Part shown: one piece after another, positions 24,381-34,178 of the stretch
Layout: every line of letters starts with the position of its first letter
How positions within the stretch are numbered: the first letter of the stretch is position 1
Source of the DNA: Sedimentitalea sp042687825
GTDB lineage: Bacteria > Pseudomonadota > Alphaproteobacteria > Rhodobacterales > Rhodobacteraceae
Assembly: GCF_042687825.1 (NCBI RefSeq)
Contig: NZ_JBHUQE010000002.1
Span: 1-64,000 of the forward strand
Direction of reading: 5' to 3'
DNA length: 64,000 nt
Translations under genes and position numbers: made by a program
Notes under the pieces: model-generated
Told to the model about the DNA's origin: nothing
Databases searched by the model: none
Seen by the model: the letters and a program-made list of their open reading frames with translations, nothing else

Positions 24381-24982
24381 GCCAGCGAAAACCCGCCGCA
24401 GACCGCAAGGACGACATACGGGCCGCCACGCTGGCGCTGGCCTTCGAGGTTGGTCCCGACCGGGTGACGACCGGTATGGTCGCGGACCGCCTGGGTCTGA
24501 CCCAGCCGGCGATCTACAAGCATTTTCCGCGCAAAGAGGATCTGTGGCTGTCGATCACCGAGCATCTCTGCGCGGAGATTACCGGCAATATCGCCCGCGA
24601 GACCCGCCATGCCTGTCCGGTCGCGCGCCTGCGCGGGCTGGTTTTGGGGCATCTGCGCCTGGTGCATGCCACCCCGGCCATGCCGGCGATTATGGTCGCG
24701 CCCCCCGGGGATGGCGCGCAGAGCCTGGTGCGCTCGGGCATCCGCAACCGGATGGAGGGCTTTTTCGACGCGCTGCTGGCGGCGGTGCGCGCGGCCCAGT
24801 CCGAGGGCTGGTTTCGCGCCGAAATCGATGCCCGCGACATCGCCCTGCTGGTTATGGGGGTGGTGCAGAGCCTGGTGCTGCGGCTGCTGATATCGCGCAA
24901 TCCCGAGGTGCTGCTTAAGGATGCCGACCGTTTGCTGGACCTGCAATTGTCGACTTTCACCCGCCATGGAGAGCGCCCATGA
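24377..24982 (+). CDS. TetR/AcrR-family transcriptional regulator
   Basis: 201 residues. The N-terminal helix-turn-helix is clear (DDIRAATLALAFEVG...VTTGMVADRLGLTQPAIYKHFPRKEDLWLSI), followed by an all-helical ligand domain. It overlaps both neighbours by ATGA and heads the adaptor/permease pair, so autoregulation of the efflux operon is likely; this is inferred from position. Confidence 0.9.
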   Translation: MSQRKPAADRKDDIRAATLALAFEVGPDRVTTGMVADRLGLTQPAIYKHFPRKEDLWLSITEHLCAEITGNIARETRHACPVARLRGLVLGHLRLVHATPAMPAIMVAPPGDGAQSLVRSGIRNRMEGFFDALLAAVRAAQSEGWFRAEIDARDIALLVMGVVQSLVLRLLISRNPEVLLKDADRLLDLQLSTFTRHGERP

Positions 24983-26337
24983 AGATTGGATTCAAACTGG
25001 CGCTGGTGACCTTGCCGCTGGCGACCATGGGGGCGGGTTTTCTGGCCTATGTCATCGCGTCGCGCCCGCCGCCGGTGCAGACGCCCCCGAGCGAACGCGC
25101 CACCGCGGTGCGGGTGATCGAGGCGCAATCCCGGGCGGTGGCGCCGCGTGTCACCGGTTTCGGTCTGGTCGAGCCGGCGCATGTCTACGAGGCCATCGCG
25201 CAGGTCGGCGGCACCGTGGACTATGTCAATCCCGATCTGCGCAAGGGCGCGATCCTGCCCGCCGGGTCGGTGCTGATGCGGCTGTCGCCGGCCGATTTCA
25301 ACCTGGCGATCGCCCAGGCTCGCGCCAATATCCGGGCTGCCGAGGCGAAACTGGCGGAATTGGCGGTGTCCGAAGAAAACCAGCGCGCGGCACTCGCCAT
25401 CGAAACCGAGGCGCTGGCGCTGAAGGAAAAGGAACGCGAACGGGTCGAGTCGCTGTTTCAGGGCGGCACCGCTTCGCAGAGCACGCTGGACACGGTCCAG
25501 AGCGCGACCCTGGCGCAGCGGCAAAAGGTTCTGACCATCAAAAGTTCGCTCTCGCTGATCCCGACACAGCGTCAGGTCCAGCGCGAGCAGATCGCCGTCT
25601 ACCGCGCCAATCTGGAAACCGCGGCGTTGAATCTGGCCCGCACCGAACTGACGCTGCCCTTTGCGGCGCGGGTTGCGGCCGCCCCGGTCGAGACCGGGGA
25701 ATATGTGCGCGCCGGCTATACGGCCGCGGTGCTGGACGGGGTCGAGACCGCCGAGATCGCAGCCCAGGTGCCGCTGCCGGCCTTTCGCACCCTGATGCAC
25801 CTGACCCGGTCCGATACGGCGGGGATCCTGCCGGATCCGTCGATGCTGACGCGGGTGCTGCGGCAATCGAACCTGTCGGCCGAGGTGCGCCTGTCGCTGG
25901 GGCCGGAAACCGTGCGCTGGCCCGCCAGGGTCGACCGGATCAGCGATACGCTGGACCCCAGGACCGGCACGCTGGGGGTGATCGTGCAGGTTGACGATGC
26001 CTATGCTATCGCCCGGCCCGGCGACCGTCCGCCGCTGGCCAAGGGCATGTTCGTCGAGGTGGTGCTGACGACTGGCGCCGTGTCCGGCACCGTCATCCCG
26101 CGCAGCGCGCTGCGCGATGGCCAGGCGCTGGTGGTCGGCGCCGATAGCCGGCTGGAACTGGTGCCGGTGACGCCGCTGCTGGTGCAGGACGGCATCGCGG
26201 TGATCCCGGCACCCGACCTGCAGGGCCGGCAGGTCGTGGTCAGCGATCCCGGACCGATCCTGCCGGGCATGCTGTTGCAGACGACCCCCGACCCGGGGCT
26301 GATCGACCGTCTGATCGCCGGGGAACCGGCGCCATGA
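24979..26337 (+). CDS. RND efflux periplasmic adaptor (membrane fusion protein)
   Basis: 452 residues. An N-terminal membrane anchor (KLALVTLPLATMGAGFLAYVIA) is followed by split lipoyl halves (VTGFGLVEPAHVYEAIAQVGG; LTLPFAARVAAAPVETGEYV), an alpha-hairpin rich in Ala/Glu between residues 110 and 210, and a C-terminal beta-barrel (KGMFVEVVL, IPRSALRDGQALVV). It connects the adjacent inner-membrane RND pump to an outer-membrane channel, which is not encoded here. Its stop overlaps the permease start by ATGA. Confidence 0.9.
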   Translation: MKIGFKLALVTLPLATMGAGFLAYVIASRPPPVQTPPSERATAVRVIEAQSRAVAPRVTGFGLVEPAHVYEAIAQVGGTVDYVNPDLRKGAILPAGSVLMRLSPADFNLAIAQARANIRAAEAKLAELAVSEENQRAALAIETEALALKEKERERVESLFQGGTASQSTLDTVQSATLAQRQKVLTIKSSLSLIPTQRQVQREQIAVYRANLETAALNLARTELTLPFAARVAAAPVETGEYVRAGYTAAVLDGVETAEIAAQVPLPAFRTLMHLTRSDTAGILPDPSMLTRVLRQSNLSAEVRLSLGPETVRWPARVDRISDTLDPRTGTLGVIVQVDDAYAIARPGDRPPLAKGMFVEVVLTTGAVSGTVIPRSALRDGQALVVGADSRLELVPVTPLLVQDGIAVIPAPDLQGRQVVVSDPGPILPGMLLQTTPDPGLIDRLIAGEPAP

Positions 26338-29300
26338 TCCGCTATTTCGCCGGCCATCCCACCGTCGCCAACCTGTTGATGGTGCTGTTTCTGCTGTCCG
26401 GGCTGTTCGTCGGCCCGTCGCTGTTGCGCGAGACCTTTCCACGCGCCGCCCCCAACGAGCTGGAAATCACGGTGCCCTATCCGGGCGCGCGTCCCGAGGA
26501 TGTGGAAAGCACGATCTGCCTGCGTATCGAAAACGCGCTGGATGCGGTCACGGATCTGGAGCGGCACAGTTGCGAAGCGCGCGAAGGATCGGCGCGCTCG
26601 GTCGTGCGGATGCGCGAGGGCAGCGATTTTCAGGCCTTTGTTGCCGAAGTGAAATCCGAGATCGACGCCATTGACGACTTTCCCGACCGGGCCGAGATGG
26701 CCCGGGTGAAACCGCTGGGCCTGACCGAATTCGTCGCTTCGGTGGCGATCACCGGGCCGCAATCGCGCCCCGATCTTGAAGCCTATGCCGACATTGTCCG
26801 TACCCGGATGCTGCACTGGGGCGGCATTCCAAAGGTCGACATCCGGGGCTTTTCAACGCTGGAACTGCAGATCGAACTGCGCCCGGCGGCCTTGCGGCAA
26901 TTCGGGGTGTCCGTCGCCGATGTGGCGCGCGTGGTCGGACAGGCCAGCCTGGATCTGCCGGCGGGCACTCTGGATTCGACCACCGAAAGCCTGCTGATCC
27001 GGATCGTCGAGGAACGCCGCAGCCCGCGCGAACTGGCCGGGCTGATCGTGCGTGCCTCGCCAGAGGGCGGACAGGTCCGGCTGGGCGACATCGCCGACAT
27101 CACCCGGCGGTTCGATCTGGAAGAGGACAGCATCTGGTTTGACGGCCGGTTGGCGGCGATGCTGGACATCTCAAAGACCCGGGCCGAGGACAGCCTGCGG
27201 ATCATCGACGCGCTGACCGCCTTTCTGGCCGCCGAACGGGCGCAGGCACCGCCGGGGGTGACGATGACCCTGACGGCGGACGGTGCCTCGGTGGTGCGCG
27301 ACCGTCTCAGCCTGGTGGTCAGCAACGGCGCCCAAGGGCTGGCGCTGGTCTTTCTGGTGCTGTGGCTGTTCTTCGGATTCCGCTTTTCCTTTTGGGTGGC
27401 AATGGGGTTGCCGGTCTCGTTCATGGGCGGCGTGGCGCTGATGGGGCTGGTGGGCTATTCGCTGAACCTCATGACCACCCTGGGTCTGCTGATCGTGATC
27501 GGATTGCTGATGGACGATGCCATCGTCATCGCCGAGAACATCGCCCGGCTGCGCGAAAAGGGTCACAGCGCGATCGAGGCCGCCGTCCGCGGCGCGCGGC
27601 AGGTCTTTCCCAACGTGCTGGCCTCGTTCGGTACCACGGCGATGATCTTCGGCTCGCTGGCCGTTCTGTCCGGCGATCTGGGGGCGGTTCTGCGGGTAGT
27701 GCCGGTGGTCATGCTGTTCGTGCTGTCCGTATCGCTGATCGAGGCGTTTCTGATCCTGCCGCATCACCTGATCCACAGTCTGCAGGCGCCGCGCTCCGAG
27801 ACCGGGCTGCGCGCCCGGGTCGAGACCGGCCTGGCCGCTGCGCGCGACCGGCTGGTCGGCCCGCTGGTCGATCGCAGCATCCGCTGGCGCTATGGCGTGG
27901 CGGGACTGAGCCTCGCCGGGCTTCTGATCTCGGTCAGCATGATCGCCGGCGGTTTTCTCAAGTTCACCGCTTTTCCCGAACTGGACGGCGACACCATCGT
28001 GGCGCGGGTGCTGTTGCCGCAGGGAACGCCGCTGGCGCGCACGCAGCAGGTCGTGGACCGGCTGGTGGACGGGCTGGACCGCACCAACGCATCGCTGTCG
28101 CCGCAACAACCCGGCGGGGCGGCGCTGGTGCGCCATGTCACGGTGTTTTACGGGGTCAACAGCGATGCATTTGAGAACGGCGCGCATGTGGCGACCGTCA
28201 GCGTCGATCTTCTGGCCTCGGATCGGCGGACCCTGCGCCCGGATGCGATCATGCAGGACTGGCGCAACAATGTCGGCCGGGTGCCGGACGTGATCAGCCT
28301 GAAATTCGCCGAAAGCCGGATCGGCCCCGCCGGTGTCGCGATCGACATGCGCCTGCGGGGGGACGATCTGCAACAACTGAAATCCGCCGCGATGGAACTG
28401 CAGGACTGGATCTGGCGCTATCAGGGGGTGACTTCGGTTCTGGATGACCTGCGCCCCGGAAAGCGCGAACTGCAGATCACCCTGACGGATGCCGCCGGAC
28501 CGATGGGCATCACCGCGGCCATGGTGGCCGACCAGCTGCGCGCCGCCTATTTTGGCGCCACGATCAGCGAATTGCAGGTGGACGGGCGTACCGTCGAGGT
28601 CACCGCGCAGGTGGCCGGCCCGGATCGCACAGGGTTTGCCGGCTTTGACGATTTCCGCATCACCCGGGCAGACGGCGCCCATGTGCCCATCGACATGATC
28701 GCCGATATCCGCGTGGGGCGTGGCGTCAGCCGCATCAACCGCGAAGACGGCCGGCGCACGGTTACGGTTCAGGGCACGATCGACACCCGGGTCGCCAATG
28801 CCAACGCCATTGTCGGCGACACGCTGGCCCGGTTCGTGCCCGACCTGCTGACGCGGCATCCGGGCCTGTCTCTGGATATCGAAGGCCAGCGCGCCGAGGC
28901 CGGCAAGACCCAGAAATCGATGATGAAGGGCTTTGCGATCGGGCTGATCGGCGTGTTCCTGCTGCTCAGCTTTCTGTTTCGGTCCTATGTCGAACCGATC
29001 GTCGTCATGCTGGTCATTCCGTTTGCGCTGGCCGGGGCGATCTTTGGCCATATGGCCATGGGTCTGGATTTCTCGATGCCCAGCATGCTGGGATTTGTCG
29101 CGCTGGCCGGCGTGGTGGTCAACAACTCGATCCTGCTGGTGGATTTCGTCAAACGCGAACATCAGGCGATGCCCAACGTCGCCGCCGCGGCGGCGCTGGC
29201 GGCGCGGGCGCGTTTCCGGGCGATCTTTCTGACCACGACGACGACCACCGCCGGGCTGCTGCCGATCCTGACGGAAACCAACCTGCAGGCGCAAATCCTG

Positions 29301-29462
29301 ATCCCGCTGGTGACCAGCCTGGTCTTTGGTCTGTTGACCGCGAGCCTGGTCGTGCTGTTCGTGCTGCCCGCGGTCTATGCCATTCTGGACGATCTGGGCG
29401 TCAGCACGTTGTCCGAGAGACGGTCTGATCAGCCCGGCGCTGCAGCGGATCCGGCGCCGTAA
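26334..29462 (+). CDS. RND-family efflux permease (AcrB/MdtC-type)
   Basis: 1042 residues, the normal length for HAE-type RND pumps, with two six-helix halves and two large periplasmic loops. The proton-relay region is seen in TM4 (GLLIVIGLLMDDAIVIAENI). The repeat half contains MPSMLGFVALAGVVVNNSILLVDFV, and TM10-12 end with LLTASLVVLFVLPAVYAI. It probably extrudes organic compounds or lipophiles using the proton gradient; the substrate cannot be read from sequence. Confidence 0.92.
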   Translation: MIRYFAGHPTVANLLMVLFLLSGLFVGPSLLRETFPRAAPNELEITVPYPGARPEDVESTICLRIENALDAVTDLERHSCEAREGSARSVVRMREGSDFQAFVAEVKSEIDAIDDFPDRAEMARVKPLGLTEFVASVAITGPQSRPDLEAYADIVRTRMLHWGGIPKVDIRGFSTLELQIELRPAALRQFGVSVADVARVVGQASLDLPAGTLDSTTESLLIRIVEERRSPRELAGLIVRASPEGGQVRLGDIADITRRFDLEEDSIWFDGRLAAMLDISKTRAEDSLRIIDALTAFLAAERAQAPPGVTMTLTADGASVVRDRLSLVVSNGAQGLALVFLVLWLFFGFRFSFWVAMGLPVSFMGGVALMGLVGYSLNLMTTLGLLIVIGLLMDDAIVIAENIARLREKGHSAIEAAVRGARQVFPNVLASFGTTAMIFGSLAVLSGDLGAVLRVVPVVMLFVLSVSLIEAFLILPHHLIHSLQAPRSETGLRARVETGLAAARDRLVGPLVDRSIRWRYGVAGLSLAGLLISVSMIAGGFLKFTAFPELDGDTIVARVLLPQGTPLARTQQVVDRLVDGLDRTNASLSPQQPGGAALVRHVTVFYGVNSDAFENGAHVATVSVDLLASDRRTLRPDAIMQDWRNNVGRVPDVISLKFAESRIGPAGVAIDMRLRGDDLQQLKSAAMELQDWIWRYQGVTSVLDDLRPGKRELQITLTDAAGPMGITAAMVADQLRAAYFGATISELQVDGRTVEVTAQVAGPDRTGFAGFDDFRITRADGAHVPIDMIADIRVGRGVSRINREDGRRTVTVQGTIDTRVANANAIVGDTLARFVPDLLTRHPGLSLDIEGQRAEAGKTQKSMMKGFAIGLIGVFLLLSFLFRSYVEPIVVMLVIPFALAGAIFGHMAMGLDFSMPSMLGFVALAGVVVNNSILLVDFVKREHQAMPNVAAAAALAARARFRAIFLTTTTTTAGLLPILTETNLQAQILIPLVTSLVFGLLTASLVVLFVLPAVYAILDDLGVSTLSERRSDQPGAAADPAP

Positions 29463-29629
29463 GCTGTTGCTTTGGATTGGGGCAGGTGAGACGAGCTCTG
29501 CTCGCAGTGGCCGCAAGGCCGGATGGTCGGACACGGGGCCGGTTTGACTTTTGTCAATCTGTACGCGGGCTGTTTCCAGTATTCCGGCGGCACGCCCCGT
29601 CGCAGTGCGATACCAACAAAGTCAGCGGA

Positions 29630-30913
29630 ATGAGACAACCTCCACGCCTCCGCGTCCTGGCATTCTGTTGGGACGCACCGCACAAACCTCTGTTTCTGGC
29701 GTCGGTCCTGTGCGCCCTGATGGCGGTCGCATGGTGGCCCCTGGGGGTGCGGCTGGGCGTCCCTGCACCGGCCCTTGATCCCTTGTCCCTGTGGCACGCG
29801 CATGAACTTATATTCGGCTTTGGCGGTGCTGCTGTCGGCGGCTACCTGCTGACGGCCTTGCCCAGCTGGACCGGGGCTCCACCGCTGAACCACGCGCCGT
29901 TGATGGCCCTGACCGCGATCTGGGTTCTGGCCAGGGCAACAACGGCCCTGGCCGAGCATCTGCCACAGGTGCTGCTGATTGCGGCGAATGCGGGGTATTT
30001 TTTCGGCCTCGGTGGGATCATCGGGTATCAGCTCGTTGCGGCGGGGGCCTGTCGGAAACTGGGGTTCTGCCTGATCCTCTTATTGATGGGCGCGCTGGAT
30101 GGGCTGATCCTGGGCAATCTGGCTAATCGGGAACCGGCGATCGGTGCGCGCCTGTTGGCGGTGGCTCCGATGATCCCGGTGATCCTGATGGTGCTCGTCG
30201 GCAGCCGTGCCATCCCGGCCTTTGCGCGAAACTGGCTGTTGCGCACCGGCCAAGCGACGGGGTCGAACGCCCCGGGTCCGGCGTCCGGGCAACCGGCAAT
30301 CGCGGCAGTGTCGCTTGCGGCCGGTTTTGCCTTTGCCGGGTGGCAGGCTGCAGCGGGCATCGCCGAGGGATGTGCCGCGATCCTGCTGGTTTGGCAGATG
30401 CGCCGCTGGCCGATCCGTCGGACCATGACCAACCCGTTGCTGGCGGCGCTGCATCTGGGGTTTTGCTGGCTGCCTGCGGGGCTGGCGCTGTCGGGATGGG
30501 CCCGGCTGTTTCCCGGCAGTTACCCGGCGGCCGATGCGGTTCACGCCATCACCATCGGGGCCATGTCCGGCCTGATCATGGCCTTTGCCGCCCGCGCGGC
30601 GGCGCATCGCGGCGGGGGCGATCTGCGCGCCCGCTCGGGGTTTCGCGCCGGTTTTCTGCTGCTGTGGTCGGCCACCTGGGTTCGTCTGGCCGTGCCGCTG
30701 TTTGCGGATCACTCCGCCGCGCTGACCGGCCTTGCCGGAGTCATCTGGTGCGCCGGATGGGGGCTGTTTCTACCGGGTTTTCTTGCCGGGCTGGCAGGCC
30801 CAGTCAGACGTCCGGTCCTGAGCGGCAAGAAACATCCACAGGACATCAGCCATCCCGCAACTTCCACCGCGCGGACTGCGCCGCCAAGCTCAAAGCATGC
30901 AGGGCGCCGGTAG
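29630..30913 (+). CDS. nnrS: NnrS-family haem/copper membrane protein
   Basis: About 427 residues from ATG 29630 (MRQPPRLRVLAFCWDAPHKPLFLASVL); the frame is open upstream, but that part is not family-like. About twelve hydrophobic segments are present. NnrS hallmarks are the LWHAHELIFGFGGAAVGGYLLTALPSWTG region and the central HAITIGAMSGLIMAFAARAA with conserved His. NnrS proteins protect against nitric oxide and nitrosative stress and often accompany denitrification genes. None of those is in this window, so this copy stands alone. Function in detail is unproven. Confidence 0.85.
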   Translation: MRQPPRLRVLAFCWDAPHKPLFLASVLCALMAVAWWPLGVRLGVPAPALDPLSLWHAHELIFGFGGAAVGGYLLTALPSWTGAPPLNHAPLMALTAIWVLARATTALAEHLPQVLLIAANAGYFFGLGGIIGYQLVAAGACRKLGFCLILLLMGALDGLILGNLANREPAIGARLLAVAPMIPVILMVLVGSRAIPAFARNWLLRTGQATGSNAPGPASGQPAIAAVSLAAGFAFAGWQAAAGIAEGCAAILLVWQMRRWPIRRTMTNPLLAALHLGFCWLPAGLALSGWARLFPGSYPAADAVHAITIGAMSGLIMAFAARAAAHRGGGDLRARSGFRAGFLLLWSATWVRLAVPLFADHSAALTGLAGVIWCAGWGLFLPGFLAGLAGPVRRPVLSGKKHPQDISHPATSTARTAPPSSKHAGRR

Positions 30914-31577
30914 GGACTCGCCGTCGTGCACCGTCGCAGTCCCGGCCGCGGTTCGCACCACGGTCCGAGGCGCCCGCTCGCAATCGAGGTAGGGGATTCG
31001 CGGAAACCGCCGAAACCGCAATGAAATATGATTGATGGTGCCCCATAGTCAGTCACATGAGACGCCAAGTGATCAATGGGTTACGATGAAAGTGTACCAC
31101 AAAGAAAGTGAACTGGCGCGGTGGATACCCCCACCCAACGGCACCGAAAATGCCATAACGCGAGCCGGCACATGCAACCGCGGAATTCGGCCTCGATGCG
31201 ATTGAGCCTACCGGCAGACAATGCATCTCATCAGGCAGAACACCGCCACAACTCTCTTTCTCCAGTAAAAAACGGTCGCCCTATTGATTTCGGTCTTGCG
31301 ACAGACCTCCGCAGCCGGTGTCCCTTGCGCGCCCTGTTTCAGGATGAAGCCCTCAGTGTTTCCGTGGGTTTCGGTGCATTCATGCGGCTCCGTTTCTCGC
31401 CCAACCCTGGAAGCTTCGCGGAAAACTTCGGCTTCAAACAATTCACTCCAAAGGGGCAGAGCCTGGCAGATTGATCCCGACATTCTTGTCCGCGTGCTGC
31501 TATTTAGTTCGGGCGCGCGAAATTGCGCGACCAGCGGACCAGAGCATTGGGGTTGAACGGACGGGGAGTGGCGTCGG
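30914..31577. other. Junction region between nnrS and cas3
   Basis: 664 bases without an intact gene. It contains a frameshifted IS3-type OrfA remnant (31216-31383). A short segment at 31068-31110 shares GATCAATGGGTT and CCACAAAGA, in the same order, with the CRISPR leader. An inverted repeat CGCGC-N6-GCGCG lies at 31513-31528 in the likely cas3 promoter region. A GGGGAG site at 31563-31568 serves cas3. Confidence 0.6.
31216..31383 (-). pseudogene. Remnant of IS3-family transposase OrfA
   Basis: On the minus strand, one frame reads GFILKQGAQGTPAAEVCRK followed by TEINRATVFYWRKR, the helix-turn-helix region of IS3-family OrfA. The preceding MNAPKPTET is in another frame. The following GGVLPDEMHCL, expected directly after the WRKK part, is in a third. 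So there are at least two frameshifts and no OrfB: a decayed fragment. It marks past insertion-sequence activity beside the CRISPR-Cas locus. Confidence 0.7.
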
Positions 31578-34097
31578 ATGGACATAAATGAATTCGGCAG
31601 CTGGCCAGCCAAAAGCCCGCAGAATACTGACGGTATCGCCACCTGCTGTGCGTATCATATGCTGGATGTGGCTGCGGTTGCAGAGGTTCTGCTGCGGCCC
31701 CATGCGGGCCTTGCAGCCTTTCGCGACGCCCTTGTTCTGTTGGTCGCGCTCCATGATCTGGGAAAGGTCAGCGACGATTTCCGCAACATGCTCGAACACG
31801 GAACTCGGCAGAAGTCCCGACACTGGAAACTGAGCGAAGCGCTGTATTACCTGAATGACGATCTGCTTGGTGCGCAATTGGGCAGTACGCCGCGACCACG
31901 CCAAGTGCTGTATGCTGCAGTCGCGGGGCATCACGGAACACCTTCCGAGTTGGCCCTTGGCCCTCTGCCGACCGGCCGCCGCCCGGCACCGGACTTGCAC
32001 AGGGCGATTTGTGACATAGGCGGTGGGCAAGACGACGCAAGGCGCCATGTCAAAGCGTTTTGCGCACTTTGGCCGGACGCCTCGCTTGGCGAGATATCGC
32101 TGGCAGAAGCGCAGCAGTTGAGTTGGTGGCTGTCGGGACTTTGCACCGTAGCGGACTGGATTGGCTCGAATATCGATTGGTTCCCGCCGCGTTTTCCGGA
32201 TCTTTCGCTCGCTGGCTACCGCGACCTTGCACGGGACCGGGCCGAACGGGCGGTGGCCGAGGCCGGGTTGGGCGGGGTCCTGACCCGGGATGTGGACCTC
32301 TACGATTTTTCCCTGCGGCCGATGCAGAAAAAAGCCATGGACATGCCCCTGACCGACGGTCCGATGCTGGCGGTGATCGAGGATGAAACGGGCTCTGGCA
32401 AGACCGAAGCCGCGCTGTTGCTTGCGCAGCGAATGCTGCTTGCCGGCAAGGGGCGCGGACTTTACTTCGCGCTGCCGACCATGGCCACGGCGGATGCGAT
32501 GTTCGCGCGCTCGGTCGAAGTCATGGGACGATTGTTTCAGGAGAACCCGACATTGACGCTGGCGCATGGACGGGCGCGGCTTTCGCAGGATTTTGCGTCC
32601 CTGCCGGACTTCGCAGATCTTCGGCCGCATGGCGCGTCCAGCCCCGATGCCGCGACCTGTTCGGACTGGTTGCGCAGTTCTCCACGCCGGGCCCTGTTGG
32701 CGGATGTCGGTGTGGGAACCGTGGATCAGGCGCTGCTGGCGACGCTACCGGTCCGGTTTCAGGCCTTGCGCGTCTGGGGGCTGTCTTCGAAGATTTTGAT
32801 TATTGACGAGGTCCACCAGATGGGCGTGCCCTACATGGCCGCCGAGCTTGAGGCCCTGCTGAAACTGCATCGGGCGCAGGGGGGATCGGCCATTCTGCTC
32901 ACGGCCACCCTGCCGCTGGACCAGCGCGCGCGACTGTTGGACACCTATGACGGCACAGCCGATGACCCGGCCTATCCGGCACTCACCATCGCCGGTGGAG
33001 CCACAGCCGTCGATCTGCCGCAGCAGACTGGCGCGCGTGGCGCGGTCGAGGTCGTGCGCCTTGCACAGCAGAAAGAGGCGGTACGGCTGCTAGCAGAGGC
33101 AGCCCGCGCTGGGGCGGCATGTGTCTGGGTGCGCAACGCCGTGGATGATGCGATTGCCGCGGTTGAGGCTCTGCGCGATGCCGGGATCGATGCGGATCTG
33201 TTGCATGCCCGCATGGCGCTGTGCGACCGCAAGCACGTCGAAGCCGAGATGCGCATGCGGTTTGGCAAGGACGGTGGCGATCGTGCGGGTCGGATCCTGG
33301 TCGGCACGCAAGTACTGGAATCCTCGCTGGATCTGGATTTTGACGTGATGGTCAGCGACCTCGCACCGATGGCTTCGCTGATCCAGCGGGCAGGGCGGCT
33401 CTGGCGGCATATGGATCACCGGCCCGCCGCGGTGCGACCCGTCAAGGCTCCCGTGCTTTATGTGTTGTCTCCGGACCCCGGGCACGTCGAAGATGCGCGT
33501 TGGCTGCACGGCACGCTGGATCGCGGCGCCTATGTCTATCCCGTCAGCGAGACTTGGCGCACCGCGCGCGTGCTGTTTGACGCCAACCGGATCGTTGCAC
33601 CGTCGGGACTGCGGGCGTTGATCGAGGCTGTGCATGGGGCAGAAGCAATAGACCTGCCCGAAACATTGCAGACCGCCGAGTTTGAAGATTTCGGCAAGCG
33701 GGCCGCGGAAAGGGGGCACGCCGCGCAAAATATCGTCGATTTTGCATCCGGTTATCGGGTTGCGGGGCGCGGCGATGACGACACCGATTATCCGACCCGG
33801 CTGGGCGAGCCACAGCGGATACTGGTCCTGGCCCGTTCTGAGGGCGGGAAACTGCACCCCTGGTCGCGCGGCAATAGTCTTGAAGAATGGGCGCTTTCGG
33901 AGGTCTCCGCCCGGCGATCCCTGCTTGACGCTTTGCCGCTGCCGGATCAGCAGGCGCCAGAGATCCAGAGCGTCACGGCGGACTGGCCCGACTGGAAACG
34001 CCGCGAGATGCGTCTGTGCCCGGTGGAACGGGACGGGCGGATTTGTGACGGGTTGCATTACGGCCAGCGGCGGGGCCTTCAATTCAGGCGGCAATAA
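31578..34097 (+). CDS. cas3: CRISPR-associated nuclease-helicase Cas3 (type I-E)
   Basis: 839 residues. An N-terminal HD nuclease domain has HDLGK near residue 58 and GHH near 116. The SF2 helicase domain has Walker A ETGSGKTEAA near 268, IIDEVHQMG near 408, TATLP, and motif VI QRAGRLWRH. A C-terminal accessory domain follows. It unwinds and degrades DNA that Cascade has recognised. The start ATG 31578 follows GGGGAG. The layout HD first, helicase second, in front of cse1, is the type I-E form. It is separated from cse1 by an 81-base AT-rich gap, so cse1 may have its own promoter. Confidence 0.94.
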   Translation: MDINEFGSWPAKSPQNTDGIATCCAYHMLDVAAVAEVLLRPHAGLAAFRDALVLLVALHDLGKVSDDFRNMLEHGTRQKSRHWKLSEALYYLNDDLLGAQLGSTPRPRQVLYAAVAGHHGTPSELALGPLPTGRRPAPDLHRAICDIGGGQDDARRHVKAFCALWPDASLGEISLAEAQQLSWWLSGLCTVADWIGSNIDWFPPRFPDLSLAGYRDLARDRAERAVAEAGLGGVLTRDVDLYDFSLRPMQKKAMDMPLTDGPMLAVIEDETGSGKTEAALLLAQRMLLAGKGRGLYFALPTMATADAMFARSVEVMGRLFQENPTLTLAHGRARLSQDFASLPDFADLRPHGASSPDAATCSDWLRSSPRRALLADVGVGTVDQALLATLPVRFQALRVWGLSSKILIIDEVHQMGVPYMAAELEALLKLHRAQGGSAILLTATLPLDQRARLLDTYDGTADDPAYPALTIAGGATAVDLPQQTGARGAVEVVRLAQQKEAVRLLAEAARAGAACVWVRNAVDDAIAAVEALRDAGIDADLLHARMALCDRKHVEAEMRMRFGKDGGDRAGRILVGTQVLESSLDLDFDVMVSDLAPMASLIQRAGRLWRHMDHRPAAVRPVKAPVLYVLSPDPGHVEDARWLHGTLDRGAYVYPVSETWRTARVLFDANRIVAPSGLRALIEAVHGAEAIDLPETLQTAEFEDFGKRAAERGHAAQNIVDFASGYRVAGRGDDDTDYPTRLGEPQRILVLARSEGGKLHPWSRGNSLEEWALSEVSARRSLLDALPLPDQQAPEIQSVTADWPDWKRREMRLCPVERDGRICDGLHYGQRRGLQFRRQ

Positions 34098-34178
34098 CCG
34101 TCAAATTGCAAATTTTTGCCGTTTACAATTATTGCGTTTGCTTGTCACATGGCATGAATTATTGAATTAAGGCTTTTC
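34098..34178 (+). promoter_or_regulatory. AT-rich cas3-cse1 intergenic region, possible Cascade promoter
   Basis: 81 bases, strikingly AT-rich beside GC-rich coding DNA. It holds an inverted repeat GCAAA-TT-TTTGC (34108-34119) and promoter-like runs (TTTACAATTATTG; GAATTATTGAATTAAGG). Separate transcription of the Cascade genes from cas3 is known in E. coli type I-E; here it is inference. Confidence 0.5.

Noticed and set aside
27171..29534. 787-codon frame opposite the RND permease
   Set aside because: His/Gln/Arg-rich shadow of a high-GC gene, with no motif.
31121..31474. Plus-strand frame of 117 codons between nnrS and cas3
   Set aside because: It runs opposite the IS3 OrfA relic and has no recognisable content.
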